DNA of 36,820 bases from NCBI GenBank assembly GCA_035705495.1, contig DASSWB010000090.1, positions 1-36,820 on the forward strand, read 5' to 3'. The notes below the pieces were generated by a model, which was not told the DNA's origin, ran no database searches, and saw only the letters and a program-made list of their open reading frames with translations. Both the position numbers and the translations under genes were made by a program. This DNA comes from DASSWB01 sp035705495 (GTDB lineage: Bacteria; Bacteroidota; Bacteroidia; Flavobacteriales; Flavobacteriaceae). Of this stretch, positions 24,711 to 33,380 are shown in pieces. The first letter of the stretch is position 1. The number at the start of each line of letters is the position of its first letter.

Positions 24711-24815
24711 ATTTTAGATTTTTGTTGTCAATTTAGGATTTCCACCTCTATAAGAAGGTTAAGTTTCCGCTAATTTTTGCCCAGACCTCATTTCAAACTA
24801 TATTTTGCTTTTGAA

Positions 24816-24823
24816 TATCTTTG
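24816..24823 (+). promoter_or_regulatory. -7 box of the glycerophosphodiesterase gene, next to its ATG
   Basis: TATCTTTG ends 4 bases before ATG 24828, so the mRNA probably has almost no leader. Confidence 0.55.
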
Positions 24824-24827
24824 CTGA

Positions 24828-25514
24828 ATGAACAAATTTCTTAAAATCGGTCACCGTGGCGCGAAGGCTTATGTAGCCGAAAATACGATTGAAAGTATGG
24901 ATCATGCTTTATCAGTTGGTGCCAACGGATTGGAATTTGACGTGCATGCATGTAAATCTGGCGAACTGGTTATTATTCACGATTTTACTTTAGACCGAAC
25001 CACAAATGGAAATGGTGAAGTTACTATGCAAATGTGGGATGATTTGAAACTTTTGAAGGTCGAAGAAAATTATAGAATTCCGACATTACAAGAGGTCTTA
25101 AAAATATATGGTCAAAAATGTTTTATAAATATTGAATTAAAGGGATTAAATACATCCGAAGCTACGGCTAAAATTTTAAATGAACTGCTGGACGCAGGTT
25201 TTTTAAATCTGGAAAATATAGTCGTTTCCAGTTTTCAGAAAAATGAACTTTTTCAACTTAAAAAAATAAGTCCGGAAATTCCACTTGCTGTTCTTTCGAA
25301 GGCCAGCGTTGTCAATGCCATTGAAATTGCAACACAATTAAAGGCAAAGGCAATTCATCCCGGTTTCGGATTAATTACCGCGCAAAATGTAAAACAAGCC
25401 CAGAATGCTGGTTTTTTAGTCAATACCTGGACCGTCAATGAGCCGCAGGATATTGAAAGGATGAAAAGTTATGGTGTTGACGGAATTATTTCAGATTTTC
25501 CGGACCGGTTATGA
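24828..25514 (+). CDS. Glycerophosphodiester phosphodiesterase
   Basis: 228-aa TIM-barrel enzyme that hydrolyses deacylated phospholipids to glycerol 3-phosphate and an alcohol. Catalytic residues are in IGHRGAKAYVAENT (His and Glu), GLEFDVHACKSGELVIIHD (Glu, Asp and His) and NIELKG (Glu). The C-terminal VNTWTVNEPQDIERM and GVDGIISDFPDRL close the barrel. No signal peptide, so cytoplasmic. The stop overlaps the next ATG by 4 bases (ATGA). Confidence 0.95.
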   Translation: MNKFLKIGHRGAKAYVAENTIESMDHALSVGANGLEFDVHACKSGELVIIHDFTLDRTTNGNGEVTMQMWDDLKLLKVEENYRIPTLQEVLKIYGQKCFINIELKGLNTSEATAKILNELLDAGFLNLENIVVSSFQKNELFQLKKISPEIPLAVLSKASVVNAIEIATQLKAKAIHPGFGLITAQNVKQAQNAGFLVNTWTVNEPQDIERMKSYGVDGIISDFPDRL

Positions 25515-26728
25515 CAAATAAGGATATCATCGTTGTTGGGGGTGGTGCGGCTGGTTTTTTTACGGCAATTAATGCTGCGGAAATGAATCCCGATGCCAAA
25601 ATTTCCATTTTAGAAAGAGGAAAAGAAGTGCTGACCAAGGTGAAAATTTCCGGTGGAGGAAGATGTAACGTCACGCATGCTGAATTTCTTCCGAAGGAAC
25701 TTTCCAAAAACTATCCGCGCGGGGAGAAAGAACTTCGCGGACCTTTTCACTCTTTCATGACGGGAGATACAATGGAATGGTTTCAGAAACGAGGAGTGGA
25801 TTTGAAAATTGAGGACGACGGAAGAATTTTTCCAGTTTCCAATTCTTCCCAAACAATTATTGACTGTTTTTTGAATGAAACCAGAAGGTTGGGTATAGAA
25901 GTACAAATGAATCATTCTGTTCAACAGATTTTTCAGGTTGAAAAAAAATGGCAAATCGAAACAAACCAAGAAAATTTTATTGCGGATAAAATTGTAATTG
26001 CAACCGGAAGCAATCCAAAAATTTGGAACTTGCTTAAAAATCTGGGTCATACAATTGTGAGTCCGGTGCCATCATTGTTCACTTTCCATATTAAGGATAA
26101 CAGGATAAAAGATCTTGCGGGAATTTCGACACATGCATCGGTGAAAATTTTAAATCAGAAATTGGAAAGTGAAGGACCATTGTTAATTACGCATTGGGGC
26201 ATGAGCGGTCCGGCAGTTCTGAAACTTTCCGCTTGGGGCGCAAGGGAATTATTCGACTGTAAATATAAATTTAAAGTTCAGGTGAATTGGTTGCCCGAAA
26301 TTTCTTCGGAAGAAATATTGGAAGGCTTGAAAAAGCTGAAAGATGAACACGCAAAACAACAAATTTCAAAATACAGTCAATTTGAGCTTCCGAAGCGTTT
26401 ATGGCAAAGTTTGGTGAATGCTTCGGAAATTTCAGAAACTGAAAAATGGGCGGATCTGAATAAAAATCAACTTCAGAATTTAACTTTACAATTGAGTTCA
26501 GCAGAATTCAACGTAGAGGGAAAAAGCACTTTCAAAGAAGAATTTGTGACTGCAGGAGGAGTGGCATTGAATGAAGTGAATTTCAAAACTTTTGAAAGTA
26601 AAAAATGCAATAATTTGTATTTGACAGGTGAAGTTTTAAATATTGATGCAATCACCGGCGGATTCAATTTTCAAAATGCCTGGACGGGAGGATTTCTTGC
26701 TGCCAGAGCGATAACGAATAACAAATAA
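25511..26728 (+). CDS. HI0933/BaiN-family flavoprotein oxidoreductase
   Basis: 405-aa FAD-binding protein of the HI0933 family (also called aminoacetone-oxidase-like or BaiN-like). Rossmann motif VVGGGAAGFFTAINAAE at the N-terminus, the family signature KISGGGRCNVTHAEF near residue 46, and the C-terminal FAD signature GEVLNIDAITGGFNFQNAW. The in vivo substrate is not established for most members. It overlaps the glycerophosphodiesterase gene by 4 bases, so both are one transcript. Confidence 0.93.
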   Translation: MTNKDIIVVGGGAAGFFTAINAAEMNPDAKISILERGKEVLTKVKISGGGRCNVTHAEFLPKELSKNYPRGEKELRGPFHSFMTGDTMEWFQKRGVDLKIEDDGRIFPVSNSSQTIIDCFLNETRRLGIEVQMNHSVQQIFQVEKKWQIETNQENFIADKIVIATGSNPKIWNLLKNLGHTIVSPVPSLFTFHIKDNRIKDLAGISTHASVKILNQKLESEGPLLITHWGMSGPAVLKLSAWGARELFDCKYKFKVQVNWLPEISSEEILEGLKKLKDEHAKQQISKYSQFELPKRLWQSLVNASEISETEKWADLNKNQLQNLTLQLSSAEFNVEGKSTFKEEFVTAGGVALNEVNFKTFESKKCNNLYLTGEVLNIDAITGGFNFQNAWTGGFLAARAITNNK

Positions 26729-26733
26729 AAAAA

Positions 26734-26741
26734 TATCTTTG
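26734..26741 (+). promoter_or_regulatory. -7 box of the mevalonate gene cluster
   Basis: TATCTTTG, 5 bases after the stop of the flavoprotein gene and 18 bases before ATG 26760, so the mevalonate genes have their own promoter. Confidence 0.55.
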
Positions 26742-26759
26742 CCACAAATTCACGGAACT

Positions 26760-27842
26760 ATGACAGAAAACGATTTTATCCCGAAGCAATATTCCGAAGA
26801 AATAAAACATGGCGAAGTAAGTTGGTCGGCACCCAGTAATATTGCTTTGATAAAATATTGGGGTAAACTTGAAAACCAAATTCCGGCAAATCCGTCGCTT
26901 AGTTTTACGTTGAACAATTGTAAAACGATCACGAAGCTGACTTTTTCGAAACTGGAAAAACCAACATCCGAATTTCAAGTCGACGTATTTTTTGAAAATG
27001 AAAAGAATGAAAGTTTCCGGCCAAAAATCCTTCAGTTTTTTAAACGCATCGAGAAATATCTTCCTTTTTTAAGAGATTATAAATTCAGCATTGAAACCGC
27101 AAACACATTTCCGCACAGTAGCGGTATTGCGTCTTCAGCCAGCGGAATGGCTGCACTTTCCTTGTGTTTAATGGAAGTGGAAAAAATGTTGAATCCGGAA
27201 ATGACCTTAAAACATTTTCATCAAAAGGCTTCGTTTTTGGCACGTTTGGGATCGGGAAGTGCTTGCAGAAGTATTAAAGGAGAAATAGTTGTGTGGGGAA
27301 AACACGAACAGATTCGTGAAAGCAGTGATTTGTACGGAACGGCATATTCATCTCAAGTCCATGAGAATTTTAAAAACTTTCAAGATACCATATTGCTGAT
27401 CGACAAAGGAGAAAAACAGGTGAGCAGTAGCGTTGGTCATAATTTAATGAACAATCATCCTTTTGCACAACAACGATTTGCCCAAGCACATGAGAATTTG
27501 AGGAAGCTTAAAGTTGTTCTGGAAAATGGGGATTTGAAATCCTTTATAAACATCGTTGAGAGTGAAGCTTTAACGCTGCATGCGATGATGATGACCAGTA
27601 ATCCTTATTTTTTGCTGATGAAACCAAACACCTTGGAGGTCATCAACAAGGTTTTTGAATTTAGAAAATCCAGAGGTTTACATCTTTGCTTTACATTGGA
27701 TGCGGGGGCGAATGTTCATTTGTTGTATCCAGAGAATGAGAAACAACAAATTGAAGAATTCATTGAAGCCGAGTTGGTTGCGTATTGTCAAAACCGACAC
27801 TATATTCGCGACGGAATTGGAAGCGGAGCAAAAAAATTGTAA
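26760..27842 (+). CDS. mvaD: Diphosphomevalonate decarboxylase
   Basis: 360-aa GHMP-superfamily enzyme that turns mevalonate 5-diphosphate into isopentenyl diphosphate with ATP. Family hallmarks: SAPSNIALIKYWGKLE near residue 23, the ATP loop SSGIASSASGMAAL, and the catalytic Asp in FTLDAGANVHLLYP near the C-terminus. ATG 26760 was chosen over TTG 26739, which falls on the end of the -7 box. First gene of a group with a mevalonate kinase-like gene and a UbiA prenyltransferase. Confidence 0.95.
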   Translation: MTENDFIPKQYSEEIKHGEVSWSAPSNIALIKYWGKLENQIPANPSLSFTLNNCKTITKLTFSKLEKPTSEFQVDVFFENEKNESFRPKILQFFKRIEKYLPFLRDYKFSIETANTFPHSSGIASSASGMAALSLCLMEVEKMLNPEMTLKHFHQKASFLARLGSGSACRSIKGEIVVWGKHEQIRESSDLYGTAYSSQVHENFKNFQDTILLIDKGEKQVSSSVGHNLMNNHPFAQQRFAQAHENLRKLKVVLENGDLKSFINIVESEALTLHAMMMTSNPYFLLMKPNTLEVINKVFEFRKSRGLHLCFTLDAGANVHLLYPENEKQQIEEFIEAELVAYCQNRHYIRDGIGSGAKKL

Positions 27843-27893
27843 TTTTGTGGAATCAAAAAACTATCTTTCTCACTTTTATAGAGCAAGTTAATT

Positions 27894-28832
27894 ATGAACG
27901 GACCCTTATTTTATTCAAAAATCCTCCTTTTTGGTGAATACGGAATCATTAAAGATTCCAAAGGTTTATCCATTCCTTATAATTTTTACAACGGCGCATT
28001 AAAGGTCGATGAAAATTTAAGCGAGGAAAAAAAGAAATCGAATGAAAGCTTAAAAAGGTTTGCTGATTATTTGAGGAAACTTCAAGAGGAGCAACCAAAA
28101 TTGGTGAGTTTCGATTTGGAATCAATGAACGCCGATATTGAGAAAGGAATGTATTTCGATTCCAGTATTCCGCAGGGTTATGGCGTTGGAAGCAGTGGTG
28201 CGTTGGTTGCAGCTTTTTATGATAAATACGCAATTGATAAAATAACCGTTCTTGAAAACCTGACACGGGAGAAACTTTTGAAATTGAAAAAAATCTTCGG
28301 TGGAATGGAATCTTTTTTCCACGGAAAATCTTCAGGTTTAGATCCGTTGAACAGCTATTTAAGTATTCCGATTTTAATAAATTCCCAAGACAATATTGAA
28401 CCTGCTGGCATCCCTTCTCAAACCCAAAATGGGAAAGGTGCAGTGTTTTTATTGGATAGTGGGGAAGTTGGAGAAACAGCCCCAATGGTGAATATTTTCA
28501 TGCAGAACATGAAAAATGAACCTTTCAGAAAAATTATGAAGGAGCAATTCGTGAAACACACCGATGCTTGTGTTGACGATTTTCTTAAAGGAGATGTGAA
28601 GTCACTTTTTTCAAATATGAAAAAGTTGTCGCATGTTGTTCTCGATAATTTTAAACCCATGATTCCCGCTAAATTCCACCAACTTTGGAAACAGGGGATT
28701 GAAAGTAATGATTTCTACCTAAAACTTTGCGGTTCAGGTGGTGGTGGTTACATTTTGGGTTTCACAGAAGATATTGACAAAGCTAAAGAAGCCTTGAAAG
28801 CCTACAGATTGGAAGTTGTTTATAATTTCTAA
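27894..28832 (+). CDS. GHMP kinase, probable mevalonate kinase
   Basis: 312 aa. The N-terminus has FYSKILLFGEYGIIKDSKG (substrate loop), the ATP loop is IPQGYGVGSSGALVAA near residue 92, and the C-terminal GHMP motif is KLCGSGGGGYILGF. The catalytic Asp is likely in SSGLDPLNSYLS. It lacks features that would mark it clearly as phosphomevalonate kinase, so mevalonate kinase is preferred; the other kinase of the pathway is not in the window. It is 51 bases after mvaD, with TATCTTTC in the gap as a weak promoter candidate, and 9 bases before the UbiA gene. Confidence 0.85.
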   Translation: MNGPLFYSKILLFGEYGIIKDSKGLSIPYNFYNGALKVDENLSEEKKKSNESLKRFADYLRKLQEEQPKLVSFDLESMNADIEKGMYFDSSIPQGYGVGSSGALVAAFYDKYAIDKITVLENLTREKLLKLKKIFGGMESFFHGKSSGLDPLNSYLSIPILINSQDNIEPAGIPSQTQNGKGAVFLLDSGEVGETAPMVNIFMQNMKNEPFRKIMKEQFVKHTDACVDDFLKGDVKSLFSNMKKLSHVVLDNFKPMIPAKFHQLWKQGIESNDFYLKLCGSGGGGYILGFTEDIDKAKEALKAYRLEVVYNF

Positions 28833-28841
28833 AAAGGGCAA

Positions 28842-29747
28842 ATGGCAGCGGTTTCAAACAAACGTATTTTATTCAAAATACTCAGTTTGTTTTCGGTGGT
28901 TCGGGGTTATAATATTCTTATTGTTGTCATTGCGCAATACCTTGCTTCCCTTTTTATTCTAGCTCCACAACACGCTGTTTCGGTAGTGTTGTTTGACCCA
29001 CATTTGTTTTTTCTGGTGCTGGCAACCGCTTCGGTAATTGCTTCAGGTTATATCATTAACAATTTTTATGACAGTGAAAAAGATCTCATAAATCGTCCGC
29101 AGAAAACATTGCTTGATCGGTACTTGAGTCAACAGACCAAGTTGTTCCTTTATTTTTTCCTAAATTTTGCTTCCGTCGTATTCGCAAGCTATATTTCGTT
29201 TAGGGCCGTATTGTTTGTTTCGGCTTACATCTTTCTGATTTGGTTCTATTCACACCGATTAAAAAGAATTCTTTTCCTCGGAAATTTGGTGGCTTCCATT
29301 CTCACCATTCTTCCTTTCTTCGCCGTTTTTCTTTATTATAAAAATTTTGAATCGGTCATTTTTGTACATGCGGCCTTCCTTTATATTATCATTGTTATTA
29401 GGGAACTGGTGAAAGATCTGGAAAATATGAAAGGAGATATGTTACAAGGATACAAAACCATTCCTGTGGTTTTCGGGGAAAAATCCAGTAAAGCCATTAT
29501 TTCCATACTTATTGTTCTCACATTAATTCCAGTATATTTTCTGATTTGGAAATTCGACATCGGCTTCATGGATTATTATTTTTATCTGGCAGTAAGTTTG
29601 CTTTTTGTGCTTTTTCTATTTTTATATTTCAGTAAAACAAAGCCGCATTATTTGGTACTGCACAATATTTTGAAATTTATAATTGTAGCAGGTGTTTTTA
29701 GTATTTTACTTATTGATACCGATTTGCTTTTAGCGAGAATACTGTAA
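28842..29747 (+). CDS. UbiA-family prenyltransferase (DGGGP synthase-like)
   Basis: 301-aa membrane prenyltransferase with 8-9 TM helices. Both Asp-rich motifs are present: NNFYDSEKD (NDxxDxxxD type) at about residue 68 and VKDLENMKGDMLQGYKTIP (DxxxGD type) at about 190. The second motif with KTIPVVFGEKSSK resembles the digeranylgeranylglyceryl-phosphate/homogentisate branch rather than UbiA or MenA. In Bacteroidetes such genes lie beside mevalonate genes. The product head group is not shown by the sequence; glycerol-1-phosphate prenyl ether is one possibility, quinone prenylation another. Confidence 0.82.
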   Translation: MAAVSNKRILFKILSLFSVVRGYNILIVVIAQYLASLFILAPQHAVSVVLFDPHLFFLVLATASVIASGYIINNFYDSEKDLINRPQKTLLDRYLSQQTKLFLYFFLNFASVVFASYISFRAVLFVSAYIFLIWFYSHRLKRILFLGNLVASILTILPFFAVFLYYKNFESVIFVHAAFLYIIIVIRELVKDLENMKGDMLQGYKTIPVVFGEKSSKAIISILIVLTLIPVYFLIWKFDIGFMDYYFYLAVSLLFVLFLFLYFSKTKPHYLVLHNILKFIIVAGVFSILLIDTDLLLARIL

Positions 29748-29756
29748 TTTTTAATC

Positions 29757-29789
29757 TTGAAAATATCTAAAGTCAAAGCACTATCTTTG
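29757..29789 (+). promoter_or_regulatory. Promoter of the pseudouridine synthase gene
   Basis: TTG (29757-29759), 22-base spacer, TATCTTTG (29782-29789), then ATG 16 bases downstream of the -7 box. Confidence 0.55.
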
Positions 29790-29805
29790 CAGAAAATATA
29801 GAATT

Positions 29806-30720
29806 ATGAGTAGAGGCGGAGAAAAATCAGAAGGGAAAAAATATGGTGGCAGACAAGGCGGAGGAGAAAGAAAAAAATCTCATGCGCGCGGCAATGCTCC
29901 CATAAATAGGATTGATGCAGACAAGCCTTCTAGTAGGGGAAATGCGCCTTTGAATAAAAAACAAGGAGCAGCCAAGAAGGAATCAAAAGAAATAAAAGAA
30001 AAGAAAAAAGACGGGATACGGTTAAATAAATATGTCGCTAATTCCGGTGTTTGCTCAAGAAGGGACGCCGATATTTACATAGCAGCTGGAAATGTTTCAG
30101 TCAATGGAAAAGTCATTACCGAAATGGGATATCAGGTACAGCTAAATGACGAGGTAAAATTTGACGGAAGAAAACTGAATCCGGAGAAAAAAGAATACTT
30201 CCTTCTAAATAAACCAAAAGGGTTTTATACAACTTCAAATCCGGAGCCGGGGAACAAAACCGTGATGGATTTAATGAAAAACGCAACCAAGGCCAAAATC
30301 AAACCTGTAGATAAATTAGACAGGAGTACCAGCGGATTATTGGTGTTTACGAATGACGGTACCATGGCGAAAAAACTGGCAACACCCAAAAATGGAATCC
30401 GAACCATTTATCACGTCGAGTTGGATAAAAATCTTGAATTCGAAGATTTCAAAAAAATCAAAGAAGGACTTACTTTAGAAGATGGTAAAGTTAAAGTAAC
30501 AGACATCAGTTATATCGAAAATCAACCAAAACGAGAGGTGGGACTTGAGCTTAAAAGTACCAGAAAATCTATTGTGCAACGCATTTTTGCTTCCTTAGGT
30601 TACGAAATTGTGAAACTGGACAGGGTCGTTTATGGCGGATTGACAAAAAAAGATTTGCCGCGTGGCTATTGGAGAAAACTTACGGATCAGGAAATCGTTA
30701 ACCTCGGAATGATTTCTTAA
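29806..30720 (+). CDS. RluB/RsuA-type 23S/16S rRNA pseudouridine synthase
   Basis: 304 aa. A basic low-complexity tail of about 70 residues (Gly/Lys/Arg-rich, with two copies of RGNAP-N) precedes an S4 RNA-binding domain (IRLNKYVANSGVCSRRDAD to about residue 120) and the catalytic domain with the nucleophilic Asp in VDKLDRSTSGLLVFTNDG. The end GGLTKKDLPRGYWRKLT is typical of RluB. It isomerises uridines in rRNA, most likely 23S. The extended N-terminal tail is common in Bacteroidetes; it could add RNA binding. Confidence 0.93.
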   Translation: MSRGGEKSEGKKYGGRQGGGERKKSHARGNAPINRIDADKPSSRGNAPLNKKQGAAKKESKEIKEKKKDGIRLNKYVANSGVCSRRDADIYIAAGNVSVNGKVITEMGYQVQLNDEVKFDGRKLNPEKKEYFLLNKPKGFYTTSNPEPGNKTVMDLMKNATKAKIKPVDKLDRSTSGLLVFTNDGTMAKKLATPKNGIRTIYHVELDKNLEFEDFKKIKEGLTLEDGKVKVTDISYIENQPKREVGLELKSTRKSIVQRIFASLGYEIVKLDRVVYGGLTKKDLPRGYWRKLTDQEIVNLGMIS

Positions 30721-31068
30721 CCCACCATAAATCCTTAGAAGATTTTGGAAGTTGATTTTTTATTCAAAAAAAATTATTTCTACATTCAAATGATTTCAAA
30801 AAAATGCAGTTATTTGCTCAAAATTTAGTGATATAAATTGAGTGTAATTTTCTGTTCACGTTTCTATGCTGCAATAGTGCATCATATACAAAATAAAATA
30901 GGAGTAATTCTTTCTCCTTTTTCACCTGCTACACGTAATTTTAATACGATTGTAGACTTCAATACTTATACAAAGACCATTCAGTTTTCACTTTTATTTA
31001 TAATTGTTCTCTCATCTTTTTTATATATTACAAAGTATTAGTAAGTATTAATATGACACAATTTTTTA
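30721..31068. other. 348-base AT-rich intergenic region upstream of speA
   Basis: No convincing gene. It holds a weak hairpin AGGAG/CTCCT followed by T (30900-30920), which could end a small RNA or a leader, and a direct repeat AAGTATTA at about 31032-31050. No TAnnTTTG box with a good spacing was found for speA. The long leader may carry regulation of the polyamine genes, but no known riboswitch was recognised. Confidence 0.4.
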
Positions 31069-32472
31069 ATGAATACTAAATATATTGACTTAATAAGTCA
31101 GACTTATTATTTTCCTCAGGAAGAATTCCAGCTCAAAGAAGACAATTTGCAATTTCATGACATCGATTTAATGGGGTTGGTGGAACAGTATGGTGCACCG
31201 TTGAAGTTCACATATCTTCCAAAAATTTCCGAAAATATACAACGGGCCAAAAATTGGTTTCAGGATGCAATAAAACAAAACAATTATAAAGGTTCATATA
31301 ATTATTGCTATTGCACGAAAAGCTCACATTTTCAACACGTTCTTCAGGAGGCACTTAAAAACGATATTCATATCGAAACCTCTTCAGCGGTTGATATGAA
31401 AATTGTTCAGAATTTAAAATCCAAGGGCAAAATAACCGACGATACTTATGTGATCTGTAATGGTTTCAAGAGGGATTTTTATGTGGACAATATAGCTGAA
31501 TTGATTAACGGAGGCCACAAAAATTGTATTCCGATTATTGATAATTATGAAGAAATTGATCTTTTGGATGAAGCAATTGATGGGAAATACAAAATAGGAA
31601 TCCGAATTGCTTCCGAAGAAGAACCGAAATTTGAATTCTACACTTCAAGATTGGGAATTGGTTATAAAAACATACTTCCTTTTTACAACCGAAAAATTAA
31701 AGATAATGAACAAATAGAGCTTAAAATGCTCCATTTTTTCATTAATACCGGAATTCGTGATACTGCCTATTATTGGAATGAATTGAATAAATGTCTTCAA
31801 GTTTATATTTCCTTGAAAAAAGTGGTTCCCACCTTGGATAGTCTCAATATCGGCGGCGGGTTCCCAGTTAAGAATTCACTTCATTTTGAATACGATTACA
31901 AATATATGGTTGATGAAATTATCAATCAGATAAAACTAACTTGTGAGGATGCTGGCGTTGAGGTTCCCAATATTTTTACTGAATTCGGAAGCTTTACAGT
32001 GGGAGAAAGCGGTGGTGCCATCTATGAAATTCTTTATCAGAAGCAACAAAACGATCGTGAGAAGTGGAATATGATCAATTCTTCATTTATCACCACACTT
32101 CCAGATACGTGGGCAATCAGTAAAAAATTCGTAATGCTTGCGGTCAATCGATGGAATGATGAATACGAAAGGGTCTTGTTGGGTGGAATGACCTGCGATA
32201 GTGATGATTATTACAATTCTGAGCAAAATACGAATGCTATTTATTTACCGAAATTCAAAAAAGATAAACCTCTGTTTATAGGCTTTTTTAATACTGGTGC
32301 TTATCAAGATACCATTGGAGGCTTCGGCGGCTTACAGCATTGTTTGATTCCGCAGCCAAAACAAATATTAATTGATAAGGATGCTGATGGAAATTTGGTT
32401 ACGAGGTTGTTCAGAGAGCAGCAAAAGCCAGAGGAGTTCCTCGATATTTTGGGATATAATGATAATAATTAA
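31069..32472 (+). CDS. speA: Biosynthetic arginine decarboxylase (PLP, fold III)
   Basis: 467 aa, converts arginine to agmatine, first step of putrescine synthesis. Fold type III (alanine-racemase-like) barrel with PLP Lys84 in CYCTKSSHF, IETSSAVD, the glycine loop NIGGGFPVKNS, TEFGSFTVGESGG, and the other-subunit catalytic Cys in GGMTCDSDDYY. It is much shorter than E. coli SpeA (about 658 aa). The following agmatinase gene supports arginine over lysine, ornithine or diaminopimelate as substrate. Length and position fit the flavobacterial form. speB starts 32 bases later. Confidence 0.88.
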   Translation: MNTKYIDLISQTYYFPQEEFQLKEDNLQFHDIDLMGLVEQYGAPLKFTYLPKISENIQRAKNWFQDAIKQNNYKGSYNYCYCTKSSHFQHVLQEALKNDIHIETSSAVDMKIVQNLKSKGKITDDTYVICNGFKRDFYVDNIAELINGGHKNCIPIIDNYEEIDLLDEAIDGKYKIGIRIASEEEPKFEFYTSRLGIGYKNILPFYNRKIKDNEQIELKMLHFFINTGIRDTAYYWNELNKCLQVYISLKKVVPTLDSLNIGGGFPVKNSLHFEYDYKYMVDEIINQIKLTCEDAGVEVPNIFTEFGSFTVGESGGAIYEILYQKQQNDREKWNMINSSFITTLPDTWAISKKFVMLAVNRWNDEYERVLLGGMTCDSDDYYNSEQNTNAIYLPKFKKDKPLFIGFFNTGAYQDTIGGFGGLQHCLIPQPKQILIDKDADGNLVTRLFREQQKPEEFLDILGYNDNN

Positions 32473-32504
32473 TACTTTAAAAGCTAAATCAACCAACAAT
32501 TACA

Positions 32505-33380
32505 ATGAATAAAAAGAATTACGCCGGTATACCAGATAAATATGCGCGTTTGGACGACGCAAAAGTGGTATTGATTCCTGTTCCCTATGACGGAACAAGC
32601 ACTTGGCAAAAAGGAGCTGACAAAGGTCCTGATGCATTTTTGGCTGCTTCAGAAAACATGGAGCTTTTTGATATTGAAACAAGGACTGAAGTCTACAAGA
32701 AAGGGGTGTATTTGACCCCCCCTGTAACCGAAGATGCCTCTCCGGAAAAAATGGTAGATGCAGTTTACAAAACCACCAAAAATTATATCAAGCAGGAAAA
32801 ATTTGTAACCATTTTTGGCGGAGAACATTCGGTTTCCATTGGTACAATCAGAGCCTTCAATGAAGCTTTCGAAGATCTCACCGTTGTGCAAATTGATGCT
32901 CATGCAGATTTGCGTCCGGAATATGAAGGGAGCTCATGTAACCATGCTTGTGCCGTGTACGAAGCCAGTAAAAATACAAATTTGATTCAGGTCGGAATAC
33001 GCTCTATGGATATTGAAGAAATGGATCACATGGATGAAACCCGAACCTATTTCGCACATGATCTCTATGAGGATTGGATGGATGACGCTATTGGTCAAAT
33101 GACGCCAAATGTTTTTATTACCATAGATCTTGATGCTTTTGATCCGTCTATCATGCCATCAACAGGAACTCCAGAACCTGGCGGATTATTCTGGTACGAA
33201 ACCATGGATTTTCTAAGAATGATTTTTAAGAAAAAAAATGTTGTAGGGTTTGATATTGTAGAATTGTGCCCAAATGAAGCTGAAAAATCTTCCGATTTTC
33301 TAGCGGCAAAACTATACTACAAGATGTTAAGCTATAAATTTAAATATGAAAATTTTAACGAAGATGACGAAGATGAATAA
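32505..33380 (+). CDS. speB: Agmatinase
   Basis: 291-aa ureohydrolase that splits agmatine to putrescine and urea. The Mn-binding motifs are complete: FGGEHSVSIG, QIDAHADLR and TIDLDAFDPSIMPSTGTPEPGG. The substrate loop has PYDGTSTWQKGADKGPDAF near the N-terminus. Length fits. Its end (DEDE) overlaps the start of the deoxyhypusine-synthase-like gene, so the enzymes are made together. Confidence 0.95.
   Translation: MNKKNYAGIPDKYARLDDAKVVLIPVPYDGTSTWQKGADKGPDAFLAASENMELFDIETRTEVYKKGVYLTPPVTEDASPEKMVDAVYKTTKNYIKQEKFVTIFGGEHSVSIGTIRAFNEAFEDLTVVQIDAHADLRPEYEGSSCNHACAVYEASKNTNLIQVGIRSMDIEEMDHMDETRTYFAHDLYEDWMDDAIGQMTPNVFITIDLDAFDPSIMPSTGTPEPGGLFWYETMDFLRMIFKKKNVVGFDIVELCPNEAEKSSDFLAAKLYYKMLSYKFKYENFNEDDEDE

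Noticed and set aside
27949..28485. 178-codon open frame on the minus strand
   Set aside because: It is antisense to the GHMP kinase gene and has no recognisable domain.
30900..30920. Hairpin AGGAG/CTCCT with T-run as a riboswitch or sRNA terminator
   Set aside because: The stem is only 5 bp with a 9-base loop and no upstream structure was recognised; kept only as a note in the intergenic entry.
30838..31041. 67-codon open frame on the plus strand in the gap before speA
   Set aside because: It starts with TTG, has no family similarity that I recognise, and has a hydrophobic C-terminus that AT-rich DNA gives by chance.
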